In this document: piece by piece, positions 7,635 to 15,718 of the stretch | Layout of the letters: every line of letters starts with the position of its first letter | How positions within the stretch are numbered: position 1 is the first letter of the stretch | Source of the DNA: Pseudonocardia autotrophica | Lineage (GTDB): Bacteria > Actinomycetota > Actinomycetes > Mycobacteriales > Pseudonocardiaceae | Length of the DNA stretch: 64,000 nt | NCBI RefSeq assembly: GCF_003945385.1 | Contig: NZ_AP018920.1 | Span: 3,906,001-3,970,000, forward strand | Reading direction: 5' to 3' | Notes under the pieces: model-generated | Databases searched by the model: none | Told to the model about the DNA's origin: nothing | The model's input: only the letters and a program-made list of their open reading frames with translations | Program-made: the position numbers and the translations under genes

Positions 7635-8786
7635 GTGACCGAATCGTCCCGACCCACCGTCCTCGGCCTCGTCGCCGATCCCGGCCTGCCCACCGAATTC
7701 GCGCACCGGCTGGCCCGCGAGCTGCCCGGCGTGCTGGATCGTGATGCTGACGGCAGCTGGGAGGTCCGGGTCTCCGACGACCGGATCGCGCTGGACGAGC
7801 ACGGCGCCCTGCCGATGACCGAGATCGGCGAGCGAGCCCGCGACCGGGAGGATCTCGACGCCGTCGTCCTGATCACCGACCTGCCCCGGCGGGCCGGGAG
7901 CGACCCGGTCGTCGCCGACGGCGCCACCGGTTCCCGGGTCGGGCTCGTGTCGCTTCCGGCGCTGGGCGCGTTCGACCAGTACCGCCGCTGCCGGGACACC
8001 GTGGTCCAGCTGGTCACCCGGCATCTGTTCCCGTCCCGCGAGCGGGAGGGCGTCGGCCAGGACTCCGACGCCGGTCGGGCGGGTTCGCTGACCCGGCTCG
8101 ATCCCGACGACACCGGTGCGGCGGACGCCGACGGCGACGACCGGTCGGGCAGCGCGGGCGTCGAGGACGAGGTGGACGTCCGGCTCTCCCTCACCGGTCT
8201 GCGCGGACGGATCCGGCTGCTCGCCGGCATGGTCCGGGCGAACCGGCCGTGGCGGCTCGTGCCCAGCCTGTCGCCCGCCATCGCCGCGGCGGCGGCCGGC
8301 GCCGCGTTCGGCATCTTCTACTCGAACATCTGGGAGCTGGCGACCGCGCTGAGCGTCGGCAGGCAGGCGACCATCACGCTGGTCGCGCTGATCGCGATGA
8401 CCACCTGGCTGATCCTGGACAACGGGCTGTGGGAGTCCCGGCGCAGCCGGTCGCTGCGCGAGGAGATGCTGCTGTCGAACCTGTCGACGGTGCTGACGGT
8501 CGCCTTCGGCGTGCTCACGATGTACGTGCTGCTGTTCGGGATCACGCTGACCGCGGCGGCGCTGGTCATCCCGCCGGACTATCTCGGCACGAACATCATG
8601 CGGGAGGCCGGGTTCGACGACTACCTGATGATCGCCGTGCTGTCGGCGTCGATGGGCACCATCGCGGGGGCGCTGGGCTCGGGCTTCGCCGACGAGGGCG
8701 CCGTCCGGCAGGCCGCGTACAGCCGGCGGGAACAGGAGCGGCGGGCCCGGCTGGACCGGGACGAGGAGCCGGCGGGCAGCCGCTGA
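7635..8786 (+). CDS. Membrane protein with cytoplasmic N-terminal domain, function unknown
   Basis: A 383-residue protein. The first ~210 residues are soluble and acidic (pattern VLGLVADPGLPTEFAHRLARE, then a variable linker rich in D, G and A at about 145-185). Four hydrophobic segments follow at about residues 216-238, 245-268, 285-318 and 332-352, and the chain ends in a charged cytoplasmic tail. The GTG at 7635 gives a good N-terminus starting TESSRPTVLG. It diverges from the MTHFR-like gene, with an 82-bp gap. It looks like a conserved actinobacterial membrane protein, but I cannot assign a function. Confidence 0.72.
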   Translation: MTESSRPTVLGLVADPGLPTEFAHRLARELPGVLDRDADGSWEVRVSDDRIALDEHGALPMTEIGERARDREDLDAVVLITDLPRRAGSDPVVADGATGSRVGLVSLPALGAFDQYRRCRDTVVQLVTRHLFPSREREGVGQDSDAGRAGSLTRLDPDDTGAADADGDDRSGSAGVEDEVDVRLSLTGLRGRIRLLAGMVRANRPWRLVPSLSPAIAAAAAGAAFGIFYSNIWELATALSVGRQATITLVALIAMTTWLILDNGLWESRRSRSLREEMLLSNLSTVLTVAFGVLTMYVLLFGITLTAAALVIPPDYLGTNIMREAGFDDYLMIAVLSASMGTIAGALGSGFADEGAVRQAAYSRREQERRARLDRDEEPAGSR

Positions 8787-8854
8787 GCGACCACCCGGCG
8801 GTGCCGCGGCGAAGGCCGCCGGTGCCGCGGGGCTCGTCATGCACCGCACACATC

Positions 8855-8875
8855 ATGCAGGCAGCTGATCTGCAT
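8855..8875. promoter_or_regulatory. Inverted repeat upstream of the itaconate-type operon
   Basis: ATGCAG and CTGCAT form 6-bp arms separated by 9 bp, about 80 bp before the GTG start at 8953. This is the only symmetric element in the 166-bp gap and could be the operator of the LysR regulator encoded later in the cluster. Confidence 0.35.
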
Positions 8876-8952
8876 TTCACACATCGAGCCCGAGCGACCA
8901 GAGTGGGCCCGGCGACCGAGCAGTAGGAGACGAGCAGTACGAGAGGAGTGCC

Positions 8953-9828
8953 GTGTCCGACACCGCGAGCCTGGCCGATCTGGTGCGCGACTGGGATCCG
9001 CCGACCGTCCGGACCAGCCGGCGGGTCGACCCGTGGCTCGCCGCGGCGTTCGCCGACCTGGTCGACGCCGCTCCCCCGGACCTCGCCGAGGGCGCACCGC
9101 TGCCCCCGCTGTGGCACTGGTTCGTGCTGCTCGGGCACCCGCGGACCGCGGAGCTCGGCGAGGACGGGCATCCCGCCGACGGGCCGCACCTGCCGCCGGT
9201 CCCGGGGCGTCGCCGGATGTTCGCCGGGGGCCGGTTCACCCAGCACGCACCGATCCCGTTCGGCGCGCTGCTGCACGGCAGCGCGGCGGTCGCCTCGGTG
9301 ACACCGAAGTCCGGGCGGACCGGCGAGATGCTGTTCGTGACCGTCCGCCAGGAGCTGCGGATCGGCGACGATCCGGCGGTCGTCGCGGTGGAGGAGCAGG
9401 AGATCGTCTACCGCTCGGAGCCCGAGGGTGCGCAGCGCCGGGTGATCCCGCGTCCGGAGGCCGGCGAGCCCGATCCCGGCGGGGCGTGGCGGCGGTCGCT
9501 GGCCACCGGCACCGTGCTGCTGTCGCGGTTCAGCGCGCTGACCTACAACGGCCACCGCATCCATCACGACCACCCGTACACCACGACCGTCGAGGGCTAT
9601 CCCGATCTCGTCGTGCACGGGCCGCTGATGGCCCTGCTCGCGCTCGAACTGCCCCGGGTGCACGCGCCCGGCGACACCGTGACCGAGTTCGGGTACCGGC
9701 TGTCCCGGCCGGCCTTCCTGCCATCGACGCTGCTCGCCACCGGCGACCGGGACGCCGACGGTGCCACGATCGCCGTCGCCGCCGAGGGTGTCGCCCCGTC
9801 GCTGACCGCGACCGTCCGGTTCCGCTGA
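8953..9828 (+). CDS. MaoC/FAS1-like dehydratase, putative itaconyl-CoA or mesaconyl-CoA hydratase (Ich-like)
   Basis: A 291-residue double hot-dog hydratase. The C-terminal half has the active-site motif NGHRIHHDHPYTTTVEG (about residues 198-214), followed by DLVVHGPLMALL, as in mesaconyl-C4-CoA hydratase and itaconyl-CoA hydratase. It would add water to itaconyl-CoA to form citramalyl-CoA. The GTG start at 8953 follows GAGAGGAG. The next genes encode an acyl-CoA dehydrogenase, a CitE-like lyase, a LysR regulator and a family III CoA-transferase. That is the gene set of bacterial itaconate catabolism (CoA-transferase, hydratase, citramalyl-CoA lyase), which supports the specific call. Mesaconate is an alternative substrate. 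Confidence 0.75.
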   Translation: MSDTASLADLVRDWDPPTVRTSRRVDPWLAAAFADLVDAAPPDLAEGAPLPPLWHWFVLLGHPRTAELGEDGHPADGPHLPPVPGRRRMFAGGRFTQHAPIPFGALLHGSAAVASVTPKSGRTGEMLFVTVRQELRIGDDPAVVAVEEQEIVYRSEPEGAQRRVIPRPEAGEPDPGGAWRRSLATGTVLLSRFSALTYNGHRIHHDHPYTTTVEGYPDLVVHGPLMALLALELPRVHAPGDTVTEFGYRLSRPAFLPSTLLATGDRDADGATIAVAAEGVAPSLTATVRFR

Positions 9829-9866
9829 GGGCCACCACCACCGACCAGGATCAGGAGGTCCGCGCC

Positions 9867-11027
9867 ATGGGTGCGCTGGACACCGAGGAGCAGGCCGTCG
9901 TCGACACGGTCCGGGATTTCGTCGACCGGGAGGTGAAGCCCCGGGTCAACGAGCTGGAGCACGCCGACGTCTATCCCGAGCAGTGGATCGAGCAGATGAA
10001 GCAGCTCGGGATCTACGGGCTGGCGGTCCCCGAGCCGTGGGGCGAGGCGCCGGTCTCGATGCCCTGCTACGCGCTGGTCACCGCCGAGCTCGCCCGCGGC
10101 TGGATGAGCCTGGCCGGCGCGATGGGCGGGCACACCGTCGTCGCGAAGCTGCTGGTCGCGTTCGGCACCCGCGAGCAGCAGGACCGCTACCTGCCCCGGA
10201 TGGCCACCGGGGAGCTGCGCGCCACGATGGCGCTCACCGAGCCCGGCGGCGGCTCCGATCTGCAGGCGATGACGACCCGGGCCCGCCGGACCGACGACGG
10301 CTACCTCGTCGACGGCTCGAAGACCTGGATCTCCAACGCCCGGCGTTCCGGGCTGATCGCGCTGTTGTGCAAGACCGACCCGGCGGCCGAGCCGGCGCAC
10401 CGGGGCATCTCGGTGCTGCTCGTCGAGCACGGGCCGGGGCTCACCGTCTCCCGGGACCTCCCCAAGCTCGGCTACAAGGGCGTCGAGACCTGCGAGCTGG
10501 TGTTCGAGAACATGGCCGTCCCGGCCGACGCCGTGCTCGGTGGCGTGGAGGGCAAGGGTTTCGCGCAGATGATGAAGGGCCTGGAGACCGGCCGGATCCA
10601 GGTCGCGGCCCGCGCGCTGGGCGTCGCCGACGCCGCGCTGGAGGACTCGCTGCGCTACGCCCGGGACCGGGAGTCGTTCGGCAAGCCCATCTGGCAGCAC
10701 CAGTCGGTCGGCAATCTGCTCGCCGACATGGCCACCAAGATCACCGCGGCCCGCCAGCTGATCCTGCACGCCGCGCGGGAGTACGAGTCGGGCCGGCGCT
10801 GCGACATGGAGGCGGGCATGGCAAAGCTGTTCGCCTCCGAGACCGCGATGGAGGTCGCGCTGTCGGCCGTCCGGATCCACGGCGGGTACGGCTACTCGAC
10901 CGAGTTCGACGTCGAGCGGTACTTCCGCGACGCGCCGCTCATGATCGTCGGCGAGGGCACCAACGAGATCCAGCGCAACGTGATCGCCGCCCAGCTGGTC
11001 AAGCGCGGCGGACTGGACCGCGGATGA
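9867..11027 (+). CDS. Acyl-CoA dehydrogenase
   Basis: A 386-residue flavoenzyme of the acyl-CoA dehydrogenase family with all expected parts: an N-terminal helical domain, FAD-contact strands (TMALTEPGGGSDLQAM near 114-129 and KTWISNARRSG) and the C-terminal segment GGYGYSTEF...EGTNEIQRNVIA, whose Glu in EGTNEIQ is the usual catalytic base. The ATG at 9867 has an AGGAGG ribosome binding site 8 bases upstream. A homologue occupies the same kind of place in itaconate and leucine-related loci of other bacteria, but its exact substrate there is unclear. It overlaps the CitE-like gene by 4 bp (ATGA), so coupling to the lyase is tight. Confidence 0.88.
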   Translation: MGALDTEEQAVVDTVRDFVDREVKPRVNELEHADVYPEQWIEQMKQLGIYGLAVPEPWGEAPVSMPCYALVTAELARGWMSLAGAMGGHTVVAKLLVAFGTREQQDRYLPRMATGELRATMALTEPGGGSDLQAMTTRARRTDDGYLVDGSKTWISNARRSGLIALLCKTDPAAEPAHRGISVLLVEHGPGLTVSRDLPKLGYKGVETCELVFENMAVPADAVLGGVEGKGFAQMMKGLETGRIQVAARALGVADAALEDSLRYARDRESFGKPIWQHQSVGNLLADMATKITAARQLILHAAREYESGRRCDMEAGMAKLFASETAMEVALSAVRIHGGYGYSTEFDVERYFRDAPLMIVGEGTNEIQRNVIAAQLVKRGGLDRG

Positions 11028-11848
11028 ACCCCGGATACACGCTCCGCGGACCCGCGCTGCTGTTCTGCCCCGGCAACCGGCCCGACCGGTTCGCGAAGGC
11101 GGCCGCCGCGGCGGACACGGTGATCCTGGACCTGGAGGACGCCGTCGGCCCGGACGACAAGGCCGCCGCCCGCGCCGCCGTCGCCGGGGCGCTCCCCGAT
11201 CTCGATCCGGCCGCGGTGCTGGTGCGGGTCAACGCGCCCGGCACCCCCTGGTTCGACGACGACGTGGCCGCACTCGCCGCCCATCCGGGCGTCGCGGTGA
11301 TGCTGCCGATGGCGACCCGGGCCGCCGACGTCGAGGCGCTCGCCCCGCATCCGGTGATCGCGCTGTGCGAGACCGCCCGCGGGGTCCTCGCCGCGCCGGA
11401 GATCGCCGCCGCGCCCGGCTGTGCCGGCCTGATGTGGGGCAGCGAGGACCTGGTCGCCGATCTCGGTGGCCGAGCGGGGCGCGCTCCCGGGGGCGGATAC
11501 CGTCCGGCCGTCGAGGAGGCCAGGATCCGGATCCTCTACGCCGCCCGCGCCGCGGGCGTCCCGCCGGTCGACACAGTGCTCGTCGACATCGACGACCTGA
11601 CGACGCTCCGGTCGGACTCCGCGGCCGCCGTCGTCGCCGGGTTCGCGGCGAAGGCGTGCATCCATCCGGTGCAGGTGCCGGTCGTGCGGAAGGCGTTCCG
11701 GCCCACCGACGACGAGGTGGCCCACGCCCACGCGGTGCTCGCCGCCGCCGAGCGGCACGGCGGGGGCGTGTTCCGGCTGGACGGGCGGATGGTCGACGCC
11801 CCGCTGCTCGCGCACGCCCGCGAGGTGCTCCGGCAGGCGGCACCCTGA
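11024..11848 (+). CDS. HpcH/HpaI aldolase family CoA-ester lyase, CitE-like, putative citramalyl-CoA lyase
   Basis: A 274-residue lyase of the CitE subfamily. Visible signatures are LLFCPGNRPDRFAKA (CoA and phosphate contacts), VILDLEDAVGPDDKAAAR (acidic and lysine residues for metal and CoA) and CETARGVL...GLMWGSEDLVADLGG (metal-binding Glu/Asp). Stand-alone CitE proteins cleave malyl- or citramalyl-CoA. Next to an itaconyl-CoA hydratase the expected reaction is (S)-citramalyl-CoA to pyruvate and acetyl-CoA. The ATG overlaps the acyl-CoA dehydrogenase stop. A similar trio (acyl-CoA dehydrogenase, MaoC protein, CitE-like) is known in Mycobacterium tuberculosis. Confidence 0.82.
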   Translation: MNPGYTLRGPALLFCPGNRPDRFAKAAAAADTVILDLEDAVGPDDKAAARAAVAGALPDLDPAAVLVRVNAPGTPWFDDDVAALAAHPGVAVMLPMATRAADVEALAPHPVIALCETARGVLAAPEIAAAPGCAGLMWGSEDLVADLGGRAGRAPGGGYRPAVEEARIRILYAARAAGVPPVDTVLVDIDDLTTLRSDSAAAVVAGFAAKACIHPVQVPVVRKAFRPTDDEVAHAHAVLAAAERHGGGVFRLDGRMVDAPLLAHAREVLRQAAP

Positions 11849-11888
11849 CCTGTCTCGATGCACCCGCGGCATCGTGGTGGCTGACATC

Positions 11889-12818
11889 ATGACCCGGGTG
11901 ACGACCGTGGACGAGCTGGAGTGGTTCGTGACGCTCGCCGAGACCGAGCACATGACGCAGGCCGCGCAACGGCTGTCACTGGCCCAGCCGACGCTGTCCC
12001 GGGCGCTGGGCCGGCTGGAACGGCGGGTCGGCGCGCCGCTGTTCGACCGGGTCAACCGCAGGCTCCGGCTGAACCCCTACGGCGAGATCATGCTGGAGCA
12101 CGCCCGGCGCAGCCTCGCCGAGCTCGCCGCCGCCGAGGAACGGATCGCCGCGCTGCGCGATCCGGGGCGCGGCACGATCCGGATCGCGTTCCTGCACTCG
12201 ATCGCCGCCGGGCTGGTGCCCGAGGTGCTGCGGGCGCACCGCGCCGACGCACCGGGCGTCACCTTCGAGCTCACCCAGGCCGTCGGGCACGAGATCGTCG
12301 AGCACGTCCGCGCCGGGCGGGTCGACATCGGGCTGACCGCACCCCGCCCGGACGACGACCGGATCGCCTGGGCCGATCTGCACCGCGAGCCGTTGTGTCT
12401 GGCCGTTCCGGCCGGGCACCGGCTCGCCGGCCGCGAGCGGATCGCACTCGCCGAGGCCGGCGACGAGCCGTTCGTGACGCTGCGCGAGCCGATCGGATTC
12501 CGCCGGCTGACCGACGAGCTGTGCGCGCGTGCCGGGTTCGCACCGCGGATCGCGTTCGAGGGCACCGAGATCGGCACCCTGGAAGGGTTCGTCGCCGCCG
12601 GTCTGGGCGTCGCGATCGTGCCGGAGCCGCGCCCGCACCGCGCCGAGCCCGGCGTCGGTCACCTCCGGCTCACCGACGGCGCGGCGCACCGGATGATCGG
12701 CCTGGCCTGGCTGCGGGACCGGCCCCGCCCACCGGTGGTCGCCCGGTTCGCGGAGTTCGTCGTCGCCCGGTTCCGTGCCGAAGGGCCGCCCGACGGCCCG
12801 GTTACCCTCGATCCGTGA
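11889..12818 (+). CDS. LysR family transcriptional regulator of the itaconate-type cluster
   Basis: A 309-residue LysR regulator: N-terminal winged helix (FVTLAETEHMTQAAQRLSLA, then QPTLSRALGRLERRVG, about 10-46) and a type 2 periplasmic-binding-like effector domain. The ATG at 11889 is preferred; a GTG at 11874 would add five residues. It sits inside the gene set, on the same strand, between the lyase and the CoA-transferase, and is the natural candidate to sense itaconate or a CoA ester derived from it, as the LysR protein beside the Pseudomonas itaconate genes does. Its target could be the inverted repeat near 8855. Confidence 0.87.
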   Translation: MTRVTTVDELEWFVTLAETEHMTQAAQRLSLAQPTLSRALGRLERRVGAPLFDRVNRRLRLNPYGEIMLEHARRSLAELAAAEERIAALRDPGRGTIRIAFLHSIAAGLVPEVLRAHRADAPGVTFELTQAVGHEIVEHVRAGRVDIGLTAPRPDDDRIAWADLHREPLCLAVPAGHRLAGRERIALAEAGDEPFVTLREPIGFRRLTDELCARAGFAPRIAFEGTEIGTLEGFVAAGLGVAIVPEPRPHRAEPGVGHLRLTDGAAHRMIGLAWLRDRPRPPVVARFAEFVVARFRAEGPPDGPVTLDP

Positions 12819-12837
12819 TCATCCGTGATCATCCGTG
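12811..12837. repeat. 10-bp tandem repeat over the LysR stop codon
   Basis: ATCCGTGATC occurs twice in tandem followed by a partial third copy. The LysR stop codon lies in the first copy. Each copy contains a GTG in a different frame; the one at 12815 is in frame with the CoA-transferase and overlaps the LysR stop as GTGA, so it is an alternative start. Confidence 0.6.
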
Positions 12838-12865
12838 CCACCCGAGCCGAGGAGCCACACCGGAC

Positions 12866-14101
12866 GTGACGACCACCCGACCGACCTCCCCGGAGAGCAC
12901 CCGCCCGCTGTCCGGCCTGCACGTCGTGGAGTGCGCCAGCTTCGTGGCCGGGCCCACCGGCGGAATGACCCTCGCCCAGCTCGGCGCCTCGGTGATCCGG
13001 ATCGATCCGCTCGGCGGCGGACCGGACCACGGCCGCTGGCCCGCGGCCGGGCACGGCACCGGCGACTCGTACTACTGGGCGTCGCTGAACAAGGGCAAGC
13101 GGTCCATCGCGCTGGACCTGCGTTCCGAGGAGGGCCGCGAGCTCGTCGTCGCGCTGGCCACCGGCCCCGGCGACGACCGGGGTGTGCTCGTCGACAACGT
13201 CGTCGGTCGGCGCTGGATGGCCAACGACGTGCTCACCGCCCGGCGCCCGGACCTGATCCACGTCCGCGTGCAGGGTTATCCGGACGGGCGGCCCGCGGTG
13301 GACTACACGGTCAACGCCGAGGTCGGCATCCCGCAGATCACCGGCAGCGAGGAGGGTGCGGCGCCGGTCAACCACGTGCTGCCGGCGTGGGACCTGGTCA
13401 CCGGCCTGACCGTGTCCACCACGGTGCTCGCCGCGCTGCACCAGCGCAGCCGCACCGGGCGCGGGGTCTACTCCGAGATCGCGCTGTCCGACGTCGCACT
13501 CGCCGGCGTCGCGAACCTCGGCTGGCTCTCCGAGGCGGCCGAGACCGGCCACGAGCGGCCCCGGCACGGCAACCACGTGTACGGCAGCTTCGGTATCGAC
13601 GTGGCCTGCTCCGACGGCCACCGGGTGATGGTCGTCGCGCTCACCCCGGGACAGTGGAGCGCGCTGATCACGGTGACCGGCACCGACGCCGTCTTCGCCG
13701 CACTGGAGACCGCGCTCGACGCCGACCTCACCGACGAGACCGAGCGTTACCGGCTCCGCGAGACCATCGCCGCCGTGCTGCGGCCGTGGTTCGGTGCCCG
13801 CGACTCCGCCACCGTCGAGGCCGAGCTGAACCGGGCCCGCGTCCTGTGGGGGCGCTACCAGGGGATGACCCACGTCGTCGACGAGCACCGCGCCGGTGCG
13901 CATCCGCTGCTCACCGACATCGTGATGCCCGGCGGGACGGCCGCGATCACCGCCCGCTCCCCCATCCGCTGGGACGGTGCGCACGGTGCGGCCGGGGACG
14001 CGCCCCGGCTCGGCCGGGAGACCGACGAGATCCTCGCCGGGGAGCTCGGTCTCTCTGCCGCCGAGATCGGTGCGCTGCACGATCGCGGTGTGATCGGCTG
14101 A
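12866..14101 (+). CDS. Family III (CaiB/BaiF) CoA-transferase, putative itaconate CoA-transferase (Ict-like)
   Basis: A 411-residue class III CoA-transferase. The N-terminal Rossmann part reads LSGLHVVECASFVAGPTGG with GASVIRIDPLGGG, then NKGKRSIALDLRSEEGR. The likely catalytic Asp is in HVLPAWDLVTGL (about residue 178). Family III enzymes move CoA between carboxylates by a ping-pong mechanism. Here the donor and acceptor are probably succinyl-CoA and itaconate (or mesaconate), starting the pathway completed by the hydratase and lyase encoded upstream. GTG 12866 is chosen, with GAGGAG 11 bases before it; GTG 12815 would couple it to LysR and add 17 residues. Confidence 0.78.
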   Translation: MTTTRPTSPESTRPLSGLHVVECASFVAGPTGGMTLAQLGASVIRIDPLGGGPDHGRWPAAGHGTGDSYYWASLNKGKRSIALDLRSEEGRELVVALATGPGDDRGVLVDNVVGRRWMANDVLTARRPDLIHVRVQGYPDGRPAVDYTVNAEVGIPQITGSEEGAAPVNHVLPAWDLVTGLTVSTTVLAALHQRSRTGRGVYSEIALSDVALAGVANLGWLSEAAETGHERPRHGNHVYGSFGIDVACSDGHRVMVVALTPGQWSALITVTGTDAVFAALETALDADLTDETERYRLRETIAAVLRPWFGARDSATVEAELNRARVLWGRYQGMTHVVDEHRAGAHPLLTDIVMPGGTAAITARSPIRWDGAHGAAGDAPRLGRETDEILAGELGLSAAEIGALHDRGVIG

Positions 14102-14108
14102 TCGGCGG

Positions 14109-14566
14109 TCATCGCACCGAGAGCACCCGGAACACCGGGATCCGGTCCGCGACGGCGGCGAGTTCGGTGAGCGGGGCGCCGGGCCGCACCGGCAGGTGGG
14201 CCCGGGCCAGCGGGGCGCGTCGCAGGTACTCCTGCAGCACCGGCGCCCGCAGTCCCGGCGCGATCTCCACCAGCCGGACCGCTTCCCGCTCGCCGTGCCG
14301 CAGCACGGCGTGGCCGGCCGCCGCCCGGACGTTGTGCACCCAGTTGACGTCCGGGCCGAGCATCGACACCAGATGACGCTCCCGTCGACGACGGCCGGGA
14401 CCAGCGGCACCGCGATCGTGCGGCCACTGCGCCGGCCGATCACCTCCAGCGTCACCAGCCGGTCGGCGCCGAGACCCCGCCCGTTCAGCGCCGCCGTCGC
14501 GTGGTCGAGCAGCCGGGCGATCCGGCGTGGCCGTCCACCGCGGTAGAGCCATCGCTGCAGGTTCAT
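14109..14566 (-). pseudogene. Deazaflavin-dependent nitroreductase family protein, frameshifted
   Basis: Together two reading frames encode a complete ~150-residue member of the F420/deazaflavin-dependent nitroreductase family (DUF385). Frame A begins at ATG 14566 (MNLQRWLYRGGRPRRI) and runs to VVDGS. Frame B continues with ERHLVSMLGPDVNWVHNVRAAAGHAVL and ends at 14109. The switch lies at about 14375-14383, where one base appears to be missing in the GACGG/GAGCGT stretch. Either this is a real inactivation or a sequencing error. The gene diverges from a TetR gene across a promoter with two identical 12-bp repeats. An intact protein would bind F420 and reduce or bind hydrophobic substrates; role unknown. 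Confidence 0.7.
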
Positions 14567-14590
14567 CGGACCTCCCGAGGGTCAGTCCTC

Positions 14591-14624
14591 TACGTTGTAC
14601 AGGATTGAGCTATACGTTGTACAG
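14591..14624. promoter_or_regulatory. Paired direct repeats, probable TetR operator
   Basis: The 12-mer TACGTTGTACAG occurs exactly twice, at 14591-14602 and 14613-14624, with 22-bp periodicity (about two helical turns). Each copy contains the partly symmetric core GTTGTAC. They lie in the 65-bp divergent promoter between the deazaflavin oxidoreductase gene and the TetR gene, the second ending 7 bp before the TetR start. Confidence 0.7.
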
Positions 14625-14631
14625 TTACCCG

Positions 14632-15303
14632 GTGAACCGGCCGGAGACCCCGCTGACCAGGGCACGCGTGATCGCGACCGCGAACGACCTGGCCGGCGCG
14701 GAGGGGCTGCGTGCGGTGACGGTGCGCCGGGTCGCCACCGAGCTGCAGGTCACGCCGATGGCGCTCTACTGGCACGTCCGAGGGAAGGACGAGCTGCTCG
14801 ACGGGATGGCCGAGTCGGCACTGGACCGGGTCGATCCCGGCGTCGATCCGGCGCTGCCGTGGCCGGGCGGGATCCGCTCGCTGCTCGGTTCGATACTGCG
14901 ATCGCTGTGCCGGGACCCGATCGCGGCAGGCCTGCTGACCACCAGGACGATCACCTCGGAACACGGCCTGGAGATCACCGAGTCCCTGCTGGACCTGCTG
15001 CGGCGCGGCGGGTTCGCACCCGGGCCCGCCACCCAGGTCGCGCGGCACGCCATCGCCTCGCTGGCGGCGCTGGCCGCCGGCGGCTCCGGGGTCGTCGTCC
15101 GGGAGCCGGACGGACCATCGCCGGAGCGGCGCCGGGCCCGGGAGCGTCTCGAGGCGCTCCCGGTGCGGCGCTACCCGCGGCTGGTCGAGGCGGCCGGCCC
15201 GCTCAGCGAGGGGGTCGAGCGCGAGGCGTACCTCGCACTCGGCCTGGAACTGCTGGTCGCCGGGATCGTGGCCACCGCCCCGGAGGGCGGCGACCCGTCC
15301 TGA
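14632..15303 (+). CDS. TetR/AcrR family regulator with TetR-type C-terminal domain
   Basis: A 223-residue repressor. The helix-turn-helix is at about residues 9-52 (LTRARVIATANDLAGAEGL, then TVRRVATELQVTPMALYWHVRGKDELLDGM). This matches the tetracycline-repressor subclass, which has a longer C-terminal ligand domain and the sequence YWHVRGKDELLD at the end of the recognition helix. The GTG at 14632 starts the conserved region directly; longer in-frame starts would run through the operator repeats. It is divergent from the deazaflavin oxidoreductase gene, so it probably represses that gene and itself through the paired 12-bp repeats. The ligand is unknown. Confidence 0.87.
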   Translation: MNRPETPLTRARVIATANDLAGAEGLRAVTVRRVATELQVTPMALYWHVRGKDELLDGMAESALDRVDPGVDPALPWPGGIRSLLGSILRSLCRDPIAAGLLTTRTITSEHGLEITESLLDLLRRGGFAPGPATQVARHAIASLAALAAGGSGVVVREPDGPSPERRRARERLEALPVRRYPRLVEAAGPLSEGVEREAYLALGLELLVAGIVATAPEGGDPS

Positions 15304-15315
15304 ACCCGGCGGCAC

Positions 15316-15699
15316 TCACTCCTGCGATGCCGGTGCCGGCTCCTCGTGAGCCTCCCTCCAGCGCTGCACGAGCGCCTGGCTGAACCGGTTGTTGGAGGGC
15401 ACCTCGATCTCGTTCTCCTCCGCCCACTGGCGCAGCTCCTGCCGCTGCTCGGCGGTGAGACCGGAGGTGGTCCGCCGCCGGGGCTCGTTGCGACGCGCAC
15501 CCGCCACCGACGAACCGTCCGGGACCGAGGCCTCGATCCGGCCCGCATCCATGTACGGACGCAACACCGTCAACAGCCTCTGGTACTCCCCGGCGGCCAG
15601 GTCGATCGCGATCCGCATCTGGTCGAGGTGGATCTCGTGCGACTCCACGCCGTCCTCGGTACCGGTGAGATCGCAGTACCGGATCTCTCTAACACCCAC
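15316..15699 (-). CDS. Lsr2-like histone-like nucleoid protein, divergent
   Basis: A 127-residue protein with the two-part Lsr2 layout. The N-terminal dimerisation part (about 1-60) reads REIRYCDLTG...GVESHEIHLDQMRIAIDLAAGEYQRLL. A short basic linker (RRNEPRRRTTSG) leads to a C-terminal DNA-binding-like part, LTAEQRQELRQWAEENEIEVP. Classical Lsr2 has an R-G-R AT-hook at the linker end and the C-terminal pattern IREWARxxGxxVxxRGRIP; here the last part is SNNRFSQALVQRW, so the R-G-R minor-groove hook is not obvious. GTG 15699 follows a GGAGG site by seven bases. It is 19 bp downstream of an unknown gene, and the two form an operon. It could silence foreign DNA, or act as a small local regulator. 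Confidence 0.75.
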   Translation of the reverse strand: MGVREIRYCDLTGTEDGVESHEIHLDQMRIAIDLAAGEYQRLLTVLRPYMDAGRIEASVPDGSSVAGARRNEPRRRTTSGLTAEQRQELRQWAEENEIEVPSNNRFSQALVQRWREAHEEPAPASQE

Positions 15700-15718
15700 G
15701 TGTCAGCCTCCTGCCCGC

